64,000 bases of DNA from Rhodanobacter sp. Soil772 (GTDB taxonomy: Bacteria; Pseudomonadota; Gammaproteobacteria; Xanthomonadales; Rhodanobacteraceae): assembly GCF_001428385.1 (NCBI RefSeq), contig NZ_LMSK01000002.1:1040731-1104730 (forward strand), in the 5' to 3' direction. Every line of letters begins with the position of its first letter. Within the stretch, counting starts at the first letter, position 1. The position numbers and the translations under genes were made by a program. Below the pieces are notes generated by a model. It was not told the DNA's origin. It saw only the letters and a program-made list of their open reading frames with translations, and did no database searches. This document shows positions 11,051 to 19,939 of the stretch, piece after piece.

Positions 11051-11671
11051 TCAGGGGGATGGCGCGCGGCCGATGCCGGTGTCGCCGGGCAGCAGGGCCG
11101 GCGCGGGGCCGGCCACGGCGAGCAGGGATTGCGCGTAGCTGTCCTCGATGCTGACGGTGGAGACTTCGTCCCAGGCGAAGAACGAGGGCTCGCGCATCCA
11201 CTCCGCGTCGGGGCTCAGTTCCTGCATGTTGAAACCGTCTTCCTCGACGTCGATCAGGCGGCCGATGTAGCAGACCTCGGACTCGTCCTCGCTGTCCACG
11301 TGCACGCCGATCACCGCGGCCTGCGCGCCGGCGGCTTGGATGACTTCGCGGATATTGTCCAGCGGGAAGCCGCGCGGCATGCGCGGCAGGATGTGCTTCA
11401 GCGCCAGCGCCTTCTCGAAGAACACATGGTGTTTGTCGGGCGCTTCCAGTTCGCTGACGTCGCGATGGCGCATCACGTACATGCCGTCGTAGGTGACGCC
11501 GTCGCCGACCACCCAGAGCAGGAAGAATTCGCGTCCCACGCCACCCACGTAGCCGCAGAAGCTGCCGTGTTCAAGCTCCTCGCGCCACAACCGCACCAGC
11601 GTCTGCTTCTGCTGCGCCTCGCGCAACTGGGCGCGCTGGCCGGTGTTTTTCAGTTCAATAATGTTGCTCAC
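11051..11671 (-). CDS. Conserved hypothetical protein
   Basis: A 206-residue soluble protein that I cannot assign to a named family. It begins MSNIIELKNTGQRAQLREAQ, a basic Gln-rich stretch. The central part is beta-rich (GSFCGYVGGVGREFFLLWVV, then DGMYVMRHRDVSELEAPDKH), with a second similar beta-rich half (VIGVHVDSEDESEVCYIGRL) and a low-complexity Ala/Pro tail. The two halves suggest a duplicated small beta-barrel, but this is only an impression. No signal peptide or membrane segment is seen. It is downstream of hslU on the same strand. Confidence 0.8.
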   Translation of the reverse strand: MSNIIELKNTGQRAQLREAQQKQTLVRLWREELEHGSFCGYVGGVGREFFLLWVVGDGVTYDGMYVMRHRDVSELEAPDKHHVFFEKALALKHILPRMPRGFPLDNIREVIQAAGAQAAVIGVHVDSEDESEVCYIGRLIDVEEDGFNMQELSPDAEWMREPSFFAWDEVSTVSIEDSYAQSLLAVAGPAPALLPGDTGIGRAPSP

Positions 11672-11707
11672 GGCGCCTATTTTAGCAGATGGGGGTGACC
11701 GGCTTGT

Positions 11708-13042
11708 TTAGAGGATGTAGCGGCTGAGATCTTCGTTCTGGGCCAGGCTTGCAAGGTTTTTGTCTACATGTTCGGCGTCGATAAGGTATTTTTCGCCGGA
11801 TTTGTCCGCGGCCTCGAAGGAAATCTTTTCCAGCAGGCGCTCCATCACGGTGTGCAGCCGGCGTGCGCCGATGTTCTCGGTGCGCTCGTTCACCTGGAAC
11901 GCCACCTCGGCCAGCCGGTCCACGCCGGAGTCGGTGAATTCGATGCCGACGCCTTCGGTGCCGAGCAGGGCCACGTACTGCTTGGTCAGTGCGTTGTGCG
12001 GTTCGCGCAGGATGCGCTTGAAGTCGTCCACGCTCAGCGCGGACAACTCCACCCGGATCGGCAGGCGGCCCTGCAGTTCGGGGATCAGGTCGGACGGCTT
12101 GGCCAGCGAGAACGCGCCGGAGGCGATGAACAGCATGTGGTCGGTCTTGATCGGGCCGTACTTGGTCGACACGGTGGAGCCTTCCACCAGCGGCAGCAGG
12201 TCGCGCTGCACGCCTTCGCGGCTGACTCCGGAGTGGCCGTAGTCGGAACGCTGCGCCACCTTGTCGATCTCGTCGATGAAGACGATGCCGTTCTGCTCGG
12301 CAGATTCCATCGCCTGGGCGCGGATCTCCTCGTCGTTGAGCAGCTTGCCGGCTTCCTCGTCGATCAGCAGCGGCCGCGCCAGCTTGATCGCCAGCTTGCG
12401 CTGCTGCGTCTTGGCCCCGCCCAGGTTCTGGAACATCTGGCGCAGCTGCGCGCCCATCTCCTCCATGCCCGGTGGCGACATGATCTCCACGCCCACGTTC
12501 ATGGCGAAGTCCAGCTCGATCTCGCGCTCGTCCAGCGCGCCCTCGCGCAGCTGCTTGCGCAGCTTCTGGCGGGTGTCGCTGTCGATCGTCGGCGCGGGGT
12601 CGTGGGTCCAGTCGGTCGGCGTTTGCCGGCGCGGCAGCAGCGCGTCGAGGATGCGGTCCTCGGCGCGGTCCTCGGCCTGCGTGCGCACGCGCTTGATCGC
12701 CTGCTCGCGGGTCAGTTTGTAGGCCACGTCGGCGAGGTCGCGGATGATCGATTCCACATCCTTGCCGACATAGCCCACCTCGGTGAACTTGGTCGCCTCG
12801 ACCTTCACGAACGGCGCATTCGCCAGCGTGGCCAGGCGCCGCGCGATCTCGGTCTTGCCCACGCCGGTGGGGCCGATCATCAGGATGTTCTTCGGCGTGA
12901 TCTCGTTGCGCATCTCCACCGGCAGCTGCATGCGCCGCCAGCGGCTGCGCAGCGCCACCGCCACCGCACGCTTGGCGTCGTGCTGGCCGATGATGTAGCG
13001 GTCGAGTTCGTTGACGATTTCGCGGGGAGTGAGTTCGCTCAT
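11708..13042 (-). CDS. hslU: HslU, ATPase subunit of the HslVU protease
   Basis: AAA+ unfoldase that feeds substrates into the HslV peptidase. 444 residues from [20 protein letters not shown]; an upstream in-frame ATG lies in repeat sequence and is rejected. Walker A is GPTGVGKTE and Walker B is [10 protein letters not shown]. The variable I domain lies between them, and sensor II is in the [13 protein letters not shown] region. The C-terminal tail DLSRYIL is the conserved peptide that docks into HslV. It lies downstream of hslV, separated by a 121-bp palindromic repeat. Confidence 0.97.
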   Translation of the reverse strand: MSELTPREIVNELDRYIIGQHDAKRAVAVALRSRWRRMQLPVEMRNEITPKNILMIGPTGVGKTEIARRLATLANAPFVKVEATKFTEVGYVGKDVESIIRDLADVAYKLTREQAIKRVRTQAEDRAEDRILDALLPRRQTPTDWTHDPAPTIDSDTRQKLRKQLREGALDEREIELDFAMNVGVEIMSPPGMEEMGAQLRQMFQNLGGAKTQQRKLAIKLARPLLIDEEAGKLLNDEEIRAQAMESAEQNGIVFIDEIDKVAQRSDYGHSGVSREGVQRDLLPLVEGSTVSTKYGPIKTDHMLFIASGAFSLAKPSDLIPELQGRLPIRVELSALSVDDFKRILREPHNALTKQYVALLGTEGVGIEFTDSGVDRLAEVAFQVNERTENIGARRLHTVMERLLEKISFEAADKSGEKYLIDAEHVDKNLASLAQNEDLSRYIL

Positions 13043-13050
13043 GGGCTTCG

Positions 13051-13156
13051 CCGGGATTCGGGATTGGGGATTTGGGATTCGGAAAAGCTGAGGGACGCGG
13101 CGGGGTTGGGAATGCGGGCTCTTGCGAATCCCCAATCCCGTCTCCCGAATCCCGGC
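13051..13156. repeat. GGGATTCGGGATT-type inverted repeat between hslV and hslU
   Basis: Tandem GGGATT/GGGGATT words at 13051-13082 face their approximate reverse complement (GAATCCCCAATCCCGTCTCC) at 13125-13156. Together they form a long imperfect hairpin in the hslVU mRNA. Such GGGATTC repeats are common between genes in Xanthomonadaceae. Confidence 0.8.
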
Positions 13157-13163
13157 CTTCGAA

Positions 13164-13700
13164 TCACAGCTCTTCGATCGACACGTTGTGGTTGGTGTAG
13201 ATGCAGATGTCGCCGGCGATCTTCAGCGCCTTCTCGACGATGGTGCGCGCATCCAGTTCGGTGTTTTCCAGCAGGGCCATCGCCGCGGATTGCGCGAACG
13301 GGCCGCCGGAGCCGATCGCGATCAGGCCGTGTTCGGGTTCCACCACGTCGCCGTTGCCGGAGATCAGCAGCGACGCCTCCTTGTCCGCCACCGCCAGCAT
13401 CGCCTCGAGCCGGCCGAAGCGGCGGTCGGTGCGCCATTCCTTGGCCATTTCCACCGCGGCACGGGTGAGATTGCTGTTGTGCTTCTCGAGCTTCTGCTCG
13501 AACAGTTCGAACAGGGTGAACGCGTCGGCGGTGGCGCCGGCGAAGCCGGCCACCACGTCGCCCGCCTTGCCCAGCCGGCGGACCTTGCGCGCATTGCCCT
13601 TCATCACCGTGTTGCCCAGCGTGACCTGGCCGTCGCTGCCGATCACGACGCGGCCCTCGCGGCGCACGCAGACGATGGTGGTGGCGTGAAACGATTCCAT
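13164..13700 (-). CDS. hslV: HslV, peptidase subunit of the HslVU protease
   Basis: Threonine peptidase forming a double hexamer capped by HslU. 178 residues from [19 protein letters not shown]. The catalytic threonine motif TTIVCVRR starts at residue 7, after a short MESFHA leader that would have to be removed. E. coli HslV loses only its initiator methionine, so processing differs here. The conserved GDGQVTLG-like (SDGQVTLG) and GNARKVRRL segments are present. The start at 13700 is chosen over an in-frame ATG 20 codons upstream. First gene of hslV-hslU. Confidence 0.95.
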   Translation of the reverse strand: MESFHATTIVCVRREGRVVIGSDGQVTLGNTVMKGNARKVRRLGKAGDVVAGFAGATADAFTLFELFEQKLEKHNSNLTRAAVEMAKEWRTDRRFGRLEAMLAVADKEASLLISGNGDVVEPEHGLIAIGSGGPFAQSAAMALLENTELDARTIVEKALKIAGDICIYTNHNVSIEEL

Positions 13701-13776
13701 GGGAGCTCCGCAAGAATGTGCCTGAGCGAATGAGATGGGGCCGCAGCGGTTTCGCTTCAATGTCGGGGGCTTTTGG

Positions 13777-13904
13777 CTCCTCCCCCTGCTCGCAGGGGGA
13801 GGCTGGCGACCGAAGGGAGTCCTTCAGGTGAGGGGGTTGCTCAGGTTGGCGAGAAAGATCAAGAGCACCCCTCCCCAACCCTCCCCTGCAGGCAGGGGAG
13901 GGGC
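13777..13904. repeat. Dispersed composite GC-rich repeat, copy 2
   Basis: Two palindromic modules in the xerC-hslV gap. The first is CTCCTCCCCCTGC..GCAGGGGGAGG running into the reverse complement of copy 1 (GGCGACCGAAGGGAGTCC). The second is GATCAAGAGCACCCCTCCCC followed by CCCTCCCCTGC/GCAGGGGAGGG. Both modules reappear at about 60449-60572. Confidence 0.8.
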
Positions 13905-13910
13905 ACAACG

Positions 13911-14813
13911 TCAGGGTTTGCGCTTGGCCCGCGGATGCGCGGCGTCGTAGACCTTGGCCAGGTGCTGGAAATCCAGGTGGGTGTAGATCTGGGTAGTGGC
14001 GATGTCAGCGTGGCCGAGCAGTTCCTGCACGGCGCGCAGGTCGCCGGAGGATTCCAGCATGTGGCTGGCGAACGTATGCCGCAGCAGGTGCGGATGGATG
14101 TGCTTGGGAATGCCCTGCTGCAGCGCCAGCGTCTTCATGCGCAGCTGCACCGTGCGCGGGTTGATCGGCGCGCCACCGCGGCCGCGGAAGATCGGGCTGT
14201 CCGCCGACGTGCCTTCTTCCGTGCCCAGCGCGCGCAGCGCGGCGATGGCGTGGCGGCCGACCGGCACGATGCGGGTCTTGTTGCCCTTGCCGAGCACGCG
14301 CACTTCGCCCTCGTCGAGGTTGAGGTCGAGCCAGCGCAAGCCGCACAGTTCGGACAGGCGCAGGCCGCTGGAGTAGAACAGCTCCAGCATCGCGCGGTCG
14401 CGCAGCGCCAGCTTGCCGCCGCTGTCGGTCTCCACCAGCGCGGCGGCCTCGTCGACGTCGAGCACCTGCGGCAGCTTGCGGCGGACCTTGGGGCCGCGCA
14501 CGCCGAGCAGCGGATCACCGGCCAGCTGGCCTTCGCGGTTGAGCTGGCGGAACAGGCTGCGGCAGGACGACAGCAGGCGCTGCAGGCTTTTCGGCGCCAG
14601 CCCATCCTTGCCGGTCTTGCCGCGATGCTCGCCGGCCACGAACGTGCGCATCCGGTTCGCATCCAGCGCATCGAACGAAGCCAGCTGCTGTTCCCGCATG
14701 AAGTGCAGCAGCTTGGCCAGGTCGCGGCGGTAGCCGGCGACCGTGTGCGGCGAGGCGTGGCGTTCGCCGGCGAGGCGATCGAGCCATTGCTCGACCTGTT
14801 GTTCGGGCGTCAT
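13911..14813 (-). CDS. xerC: Tyrosine recombinase XerC
   Basis: Site-specific recombinase that acts with XerD at dif to resolve chromosome dimers. 300 residues, the normal size. The N-terminal SAM-like core-binding domain is followed by the catalytic domain with Arg in SSGLRLSELCGL, Lys in the GKGNKTR hairpin, HLLRH (His-x-x-Arg), the LLGHAD His and nucleophile Tyr in TTQIYTHLD. It lies in the conserved lptM-dapF-DUF484-xerC cluster, which argues for XerC rather than XerD. Confidence 0.96.
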   Translation of the reverse strand: MTPEQQVEQWLDRLAGERHASPHTVAGYRRDLAKLLHFMREQQLASFDALDANRMRTFVAGEHRGKTGKDGLAPKSLQRLLSSCRSLFRQLNREGQLAGDPLLGVRGPKVRRKLPQVLDVDEAAALVETDSGGKLALRDRAMLELFYSSGLRLSELCGLRWLDLNLDEGEVRVLGKGNKTRIVPVGRHAIAALRALGTEEGTSADSPIFRGRGGAPINPRTVQLRMKTLALQQGIPKHIHPHLLRHTFASHMLESSGDLRAVQELLGHADIATTQIYTHLDFQHLAKVYDAAHPRAKRKP

Positions 14814-14820
14814 CGCCGGC

Positions 14821-15513
14821 TCAGGAAATATCCCGCGAGCGTGCCAGCGCGGCGGTGATGGTGGCGGCGATCATCTTCAGGAACAGCGTGCCCATGCCGG
14901 GCTGGAAGCGGTCCGGGTCGGTGCTGCCGATCGCCAGGATGCCGCAGTCGCCCAGCCGCATCATCGCGACCGAACGGATCTGCCCGGCGTCGGCGCCGAA
15001 CAGGCGCTCGAGCTTCTCGGCGGACAGGCGGCCGGAGACCGGCTCGCCCTTGCGCAGGAATTCGGCGAACTCCGGCAGCGCGGCGCCGCCGCCGGGGATC
15101 TGCTGCAGCCAGTCCGCGCGCGGCAGCTGCGGCTCGTCGCCGAACAGCAGCAGACGTACCTGCTCGGTGTGGAAATCCGCGCCGAGCTTGGCGATCACCG
15201 TGCGCGCGGTCACCTCCATCGTGTTCGCGCGCAGCAGCGCCACGGTGAGCGCGTGCACGCGTTCCATCAGCTTTTCGTTCTCGGCGGCGATCGCGATCAG
15301 TTCGGCCAGCTGGCGTTCGAGTTCCGCGTTCTTGTCGCGCAGGCTCTGCAACTGGTACACCGCCAGTGACGACACCGCGCCGCCCTGCTCGCGCGGCGGC
15401 ATGGTCAGCCGGGCGGCCAGCTCGGGGTATTCGCTGAGGAATTCCGGGTGGCGTTTCAGGTAGGCGGCGACCACGCGGGCCTGGGTGGCGTCGTCGAGCA
15501 GGGTGGCGGTCAT
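14821..15513 (-). CDS. DUF484 family protein (YigA-like)
   Basis: A 230-residue protein of the DUF484 family, with unknown biochemical role and a GAF-like fold predicted for the family. The N-terminal segment VVAAYLKRHPEFLSEYPEL is typical. A coiled-coil-like stretch (LQSLRDKNAELERQLAELI) leads to the globular C-terminal half with GDCGILAIGSTDPDRFQPGM. It lies 7 nt upstream of xerC and downstream of dapF, as yigA does in E. coli, suggesting co-expression and perhaps a link to chromosome processing. Confidence 0.9.
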   Translation of the reverse strand: MTATLLDDATQARVVAAYLKRHPEFLSEYPELAARLTMPPREQGGAVSSLAVYQLQSLRDKNAELERQLAELIAIAAENEKLMERVHALTVALLRANTMEVTARTVIAKLGADFHTEQVRLLLFGDEPQLPRADWLQQIPGGGAALPEFAEFLRKGEPVSGRLSAEKLERLFGADAGQIRSVAMMRLGDCGILAIGSTDPDRFQPGMGTLFLKMIAATITAALARSRDIS

Positions 15514-15607
15514 GCGTGAATGTCCTCGAACCGTTGCGGGGCGCGCGAAAGATGCGCGCCGTCCGGCTGGAGTGTGCGATGGACGCGGGCGCGCTTCAAC
15601 CGCCGCG

Positions 15608-16456
15608 TCAGGTGCCGGCGGCCGGAACCGGCCATTCGCCCTCGAACGCGAACGCGGCCGGGCCGGTCATCCACAGCGTGTGGCCGGGGCCGGCCCAGTC
15701 GATCCGCAGCGTGCCGCCGGGCAGCTCGACGGCCACCGAGTCGTCGACGTCGCCGCGCTGGTGCAGCACTGCCATCGCGGCGCCGGCGCCGGTGCCGCAG
15801 GCGCGGGTCCAGCCGGCGCCGCGTTCGTGCACGCGCAGGCGCAGCTGGCCACGATCGAGCCGCTGCACGAAGCCGGCGTTGGCGCCCTGCGCGAAGCGTG
15901 GATGGTTCGTCAGCAGCGGGCCGAGCCGCTGCAGCGCGGGGTTGGCGAGGTCTTCCACCGCCACCACCGCATGCGGGTTGCCCATCGATACCGCGCCGAT
16001 GTCCAGCCGTTCGTCGCCCACGACGATTTCGTAGCGATCGGCCGTGGCGTCGGCCGCGAACGGGATACGCGCCGGTTCGAATACCGGCTCGCCCATGTCC
16101 ACGGTGACCTGGTTGGCGCCGAGCAGACACACCGTCACCGGGCCGGACGGGCTCTCGATCGCCACGCTGTCGCCCAGCGCCAGCGCACCGGCGCGGTGCA
16201 GCCACGCCGCCACGCAGCGCACGCCGTTGCCGCACTGGCCGGACGACGAACCGTCGGCGTTCCAGATGCCGTAATAGAACGCGCAGGCCGGGTTGCGCGC
16301 CGGTTCGATGCTCAGCAACTGGTCGAAGCCCACGCCGGTGTGGCGGTCGGCCAGCGCGCGGATCTGTGCCGCGTCCAGCGGGAACGCGCGCTGCCGGCAG
16401 TCCAGCACGACGAAGTCGTTGCCGATGCCGTGCATTTTCGAGAAGCGCAGCTGCAT
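15608..16456 (-). CDS. dapF: Diaminopimelate epimerase
   Basis: Converts LL- to meso-diaminopimelate for lysine and peptidoglycan synthesis. 282 residues starting MQLRFSKMHGIGNDFVVLD. The two catalytic cysteines are in the motifs SSGQCGNGVRC (near residue 75) and ACGTGAGAAMAVL (near residue 220). It starts 8 nt after the lptM stop, so the two are cotranscribed, and DUF484 and xerC follow. Confidence 0.97.
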   Translation of the reverse strand: MQLRFSKMHGIGNDFVVLDCRQRAFPLDAAQIRALADRHTGVGFDQLLSIEPARNPACAFYYGIWNADGSSSGQCGNGVRCVAAWLHRAGALALGDSVAIESPSGPVTVCLLGANQVTVDMGEPVFEPARIPFAADATADRYEIVVGDERLDIGAVSMGNPHAVVAVEDLANPALQRLGPLLTNHPRFAQGANAGFVQRLDRGQLRLRVHERGAGWTRACGTGAGAAMAVLHQRGDVDDSVAVELPGGTLRIDWAGPGHTLWMTGPAAFAFEGEWPVPAAGT

Positions 16457-16464
16457 GGGCGGAA

Positions 16465-16641
16465 TCAGTACTGGTCGGTAGCCGGGTTGTCGACGCTGGC
16501 CGGTAGTGCCGGCGCGGCCGGTTTCACCGTGGTCGACGCCGCGGCGGGTTGGCTCGGCAGCACCAGCGGGCCCTTGTTGCCGCAGCCGGCAAGCGTGGCG
16601 AGGGCGAGGCAGAACGGCAGCAGCAAGAGGGATCGGCGCAT
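16465..16641 (-). CDS. lptM: LptM-like small lipoprotein (YifL family)
   Basis: A 58-residue lipoprotein. The signal sequence MRRSLLLLPFCLALATLAGC ends with a lipobox (LAGC) and is followed by GNKGPLVLP, the hallmark of LptM/YifL. In E. coli, LptM aids maturation of the LPS transporter LptD in the outer membrane. The rest is Pro/Ala-rich. Adjacency to dapF is the same as in E. coli. Function is transferred from the family. Confidence 0.9.
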   Translation of the reverse strand: MRRSLLLLPFCLALATLAGCGNKGPLVLPSQPAAASTTVKPAAPALPASVDNPATDQY

Positions 16642-16752
16642 GATCGGAATTCCTGGAGACGGCTGCAGTATAGCGAGCCGCGCTGAACCGGCCGCGGCAT
16701 CGCCGCTATGATGCGCGGATGAATCGCACGACGAGGCGATGAGGGAACGACG

Positions 16753-17442
16753 ATGGACTGGAGCGCGCTGCTGCGCATGCCGATGACCGTGCTGCTGGTG
16801 CTGGCGGTGGTGTTCGGCGTGGCCACCCTGGTGCAGTTGGTGGCCTTGCGCCAGCGCCTGTACGACGGCCGCCGGCTGGCCGCCTGCTGGCGCGCGCTGC
16901 TGTGCCTGGCCTGCTTCGCGCTGACCCTGCTGCTGGCCGGCACCGGCTATGCGCTGCGCGGCTACCGGCTGCTTGGCGAAGAGGCGCCGGTGGTCGAGAT
17001 CGACGCACGCATCCTGTCGCCGCAGCGCTGGGCGCTCACCCTCACCTGGCCCGACGGCAGCACGCGCCAGGTGCAGCTGGCCGGCGACGACTGGCGCGTC
17101 GAGGCGATCGTGCTGAAGTGGAAACTGCCCGCCCTGCTGGCCGGCGTGCCGCCGCTGTACCGGCTCGACCGGCTGTCCGGCCGCTACGACGATCCGGCGC
17201 AGGAAGCCAGCGCGCCCCGCACCGTGATCGGCTTCGGCGAAGCCGGCGCCTTCGACCTGCTCAACCTGAAAAAGCAGTACCCGCGCTGGGTGCCGGAAAT
17301 CGACACCGTCTACGGCAGCGGCGCGTTCCTGCCGCTGGTCGACCAGGGCCACTACAGCGTCAGCCTGATGCGCACCGGCGCGCTGGTGGCGCGGCCCGAC
17401 GAGGTGACCGAGCGAAGGATTGGACAGCCGCTGGGTGGTTAG
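16753..17442 (+). CDS. Predicted inner-membrane protein of unknown function
   Basis: A 229-residue protein with two N-terminal membrane segments (about residues 9-32 and 47-70). A soluble, probably periplasmic domain of about 155 residues follows, beta-rich with WALTLTWPDGSTRQVQLAGD and VIGFGEAGAFDLLNLKKQYP. Ribosome site GAGGGA precedes the ATG. It is divergent from lptM-dapF. I do not recognise a characterised family, and nothing in the sequence looks like a transport pore. Confidence 0.82.
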   Translation: MDWSALLRMPMTVLLVLAVVFGVATLVQLVALRQRLYDGRRLAACWRALLCLACFALTLLLAGTGYALRGYRLLGEEAPVVEIDARILSPQRWALTLTWPDGSTRQVQLAGDDWRVEAIVLKWKLPALLAGVPPLYRLDRLSGRYDDPAQEASAPRTVIGFGEAGAFDLLNLKKQYPRWVPEIDTVYGSGAFLPLVDQGHYSVSLMRTGALVARPDEVTERRIGQPLGG

Positions 17443-17698
17443 GGGGCCTGGCGTCGGCGGGAAGTCTCTTGCGGAGCTGTCAGCGGTCGTTTTGCAACAG
17501 CCGCTCGAACGCCGAGCGGGAATACGCAAAGAATGCATCTCGCAAAACAGTACGGGTGTCTGCGGAAGGCCGCTGACGCCGATTGCGTCATGGGTCGTAA
17601 GCGGCTATGCCGAGATTCTCGGGGCTTCCTTGGTCAACCTGCTGGTAGCGCCACATTAAGCGGCCACGTCGCGGCTCGAACCGCACAACTGCACCCGC

Positions 17699-18235
17699 TC
17701 AGTCCAGCAGCTTCTCGTAGCGCCAGCCATCCGCGCCGTCCTGGTAGTAAGCCGCCAGTGCGGTGATGCGTCGATAGCCGAGTCGTTCGTAGAGTTTGAT
17801 CGCGCTGTGATTGTCGGCGCGTACTTCCAGGCGCAGCGCGCGGCAGCCGCGGCGACGGGCAACCTCGGCGGCGGCTTCCAGCAGCGCCGCACCGACACCC
17901 TGGCCGCGAGCCTCGGGCTGGGTCGCCAGCGAGTACAGCCGCGCCGCGCCGCTGCCCTTGCGGAAGAACAGCACGGCGTTGCCGAGGAAGTGGCGGTGGT
18001 TGGCGCTGGCCACCAGCACCAGGGCCGAATCGCTGTCCAGGTGGCGGCGGTATTGCGCGCGGCTCAGCCGGTCGCTGTTGAAGCTGCGCTGCTCCAGCGC
18101 AACCAGGTCGTCCAGGTCGGACGAAGCGGCGCGGCGCACGCGCAGCAGGCTGGCGGGAGCAGGCGGCAGGTCGGCGGATTCCGCCACGACGCGGCGGGCG
18201 TGCTCGTATGACGGCAGGGGAAAGGTGGTCGGCAC
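17699..18235 (-). CDS. GNAT family N-acetyltransferase
   Basis: A 178-residue acetyltransferase. The acetyl-CoA binding motif A is visible as LYSLATQPEARGQGVGAALL (about residues 100-120), and motif B as ALRLEVRADNHSAIKLYERLGY. It resembles RimI-type enzymes but has an extra N-terminal ~30 residues. The start is a GTG at 18235. It is divergently transcribed from the RimK-like ligase at 18426, a combination reported for RLAN-domain ATP-grasp ligases, so it may modify the same peptide or metabolite. The substrate is unknown. Confidence 0.85.
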   Translation of the reverse strand: MPTTFPLPSYEHARRVVAESADLPPAPASLLRVRRAASSDLDDLVALEQRSFNSDRLSRAQYRRHLDSDSALVLVASANHRHFLGNAVLFFRKGSGAARLYSLATQPEARGQGVGAALLEAAAEVARRRGCRALRLEVRADNHSAIKLYERLGYRRITALAAYYQDGADGWRYEKLLD

Positions 18236-18425
18236 ACGCGGACTTTAGCAGCCGACAGCGCGCGCGGGCGATTTCCGCGTACCGGCGCGCGCCGGCGCCG
18301 TTTATTCGCGCTTCAGCGCTTTCCCTTGTGCCACGGCGACGCTGTGCCAAACTGCGCGTTTTGTACATGCTGCCGCGCCCCGCGCAGGGGCAGCCCCGCC
18401 ATCGCCGTATCGCCCGAGTGGTGCC

Positions 18426-19913
18426 ATGACCCGTCTGGTCATCGTTGTCGAAAAAGCCTCCGACTGGAGTTCGTACTATCCGTCCGTCGACGTGATGAGC
18501 GCGATGGACTACCTGCGCAAGCCGGTCGGCAGCGACGACGAACGCACCCACGTGATCAACCTGTGCCGCAGCTACAAGTACCTCGGTGCCGGCTACTACG
18601 TGTCGCTGCTGGCCGAGGCGCGCGGGCACAAGGTGATGCCGTCGGTGCGCACGGTGAACGACCTGCGCCGGCGCTCGTTGTACGGCGTGGACATCGACGA
18701 CCTCAACCAGAAGCTGACCCACTTCCTGCCGGCCGGCGGCCGCGACACCACCGACTTCGGCATCCTGGTCTACTTCGGCGAAACCGCCTATCCGGCGTTG
18801 CAGGATCTGGCGCGGCAGGTGTTCGAGACGTTTCCCTGCCCGCTGCTGCGGATCGAGTTCGAGCGCGACCGCGTGTGGCAGGTCAGCTCGATCAAGCCGG
18901 TCGGTCTGCACACGCTGGACGACGCGCAGGAGGATGCGTTCGCCGAGGAACTCGACGGTTTCTCGCGCAAGCTGTGGCGCAAGCCGCGCGCGCGGCGCCA
19001 GTTCCGCTACGACGTGGCGATGCTGGTCGACCCGAAGGAGCAGATGCCGCCGTCGAACAAGAAGGCGCTGAAATCCTTCGTCGCCGCCGGCAAGGAGCTT
19101 GGCATCGAAGTCGATCCGATCGGCAAGAACGACTACCAGCGCCTGGCCGAGTACGACGGCCTGTTCATCCGCGAGACCACCGCCAGCGACAACCACACCT
19201 ACCGCTTCGCCCATCGCGCGGAGAAGGAAGGCATGGTGGTGATCGACGACCCCAGCTCGATCCTGCGCTGCACCAACAAGATCTACCTCAACGACCTGAT
19301 GGTTTCGCGCAAGCTGGCAGTGCCGCGCACCGAGATTCTCTACCGCGACGACAGCAAGGGCATGAAAGAAGTCGTCGCCAAGCTCGGTTTCCCGCTGGTG
19401 CTGAAGATCCCGGATGGCTCGTTCTCGCGCGGCGTGGTCAAGGTGGAAGACGAAGAGGCACTGACGCAGGCGGCCAGCGGCCTGTTCCAGCACAGCGCGC
19501 TGCTGCTGGCGCAGGAATACGTCTACACCGAATTCGACTGGCGCATCGGCGTGCTCAACCGCGAGCCGCTGTACGCGTGCAAGTACTACATGTCGCGCGG
19601 CCACTGGCAGATCTACAACCACGGCGCCAAGGGCACCGCGAAATCCGGCGGCTTCGAGACCATCGCGGTGAAGGATGCGCCGGCCGAAGTGGTCAAGCTG
19701 GCGCTGAAGGCGACCCATCCGATCGGCGACGGCCTGTACGGAGTCGATCTGAAACGGGTCGGCAACAAGCCGGTGGTGATCGAGGTCAACGACAACCCGT
19801 CGATCGACGCCGGCGTCGAGGACGCGCATCTGGGCGACGAGTTGTACCTGCGCATCATGCAGGAGTTCCTGCGCCGGATGGAGCGCAAGCGCCAGGGCGG
19901 CAGCACCCACTGA
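18426..19913 (+). CDS. RimK-like ATP-grasp ligase with RLAN N-terminal domain
   Basis: A 495-residue probable amide-bond-forming enzyme. The N-terminal ~150 residues (MTRLVIVVEKASDWSSYYPS...) match the RLAN domain that precedes some RimK-like ligases. The C-terminal ATP-grasp part includes FPLVLKIPDGSFSRGVVKV (ATP-binding loop), AQEYVYTEFDWRIGVL and the metal-binding GVDLKRVGNKPVVIEVNDNP. RimK adds glutamates to ribosomal protein S6. This longer form is probably not RimK itself and may ligate amino acids to a peptide or small molecule. Neighbour: a divergent GNAT gene. Confidence 0.88.
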   Translation: MTRLVIVVEKASDWSSYYPSVDVMSAMDYLRKPVGSDDERTHVINLCRSYKYLGAGYYVSLLAEARGHKVMPSVRTVNDLRRRSLYGVDIDDLNQKLTHFLPAGGRDTTDFGILVYFGETAYPALQDLARQVFETFPCPLLRIEFERDRVWQVSSIKPVGLHTLDDAQEDAFAEELDGFSRKLWRKPRARRQFRYDVAMLVDPKEQMPPSNKKALKSFVAAGKELGIEVDPIGKNDYQRLAEYDGLFIRETTASDNHTYRFAHRAEKEGMVVIDDPSSILRCTNKIYLNDLMVSRKLAVPRTEILYRDDSKGMKEVVAKLGFPLVLKIPDGSFSRGVVKVEDEEALTQAASGLFQHSALLLAQEYVYTEFDWRIGVLNREPLYACKYYMSRGHWQIYNHGAKGTAKSGGFETIAVKDAPAEVVKLALKATHPIGDGLYGVDLKRVGNKPVVIEVNDNPSIDAGVEDAHLGDELYLRIMQEFLRRMERKRQGGSTH

Positions 19914-19939
19914 CTGGCGTCACCCCTGCGCGTCAGGGG

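Noticed and set aside
17443-17698. Short plus-strand frames after the membrane protein gene
   Set aside because: Weak starts and mixed composition; treated as intergenic.
17634-19910. A 758-codon minus-strand frame opposite the GNAT and ATP-grasp genes
   Set aside because: It overlaps both real genes completely and has shadow-type composition.
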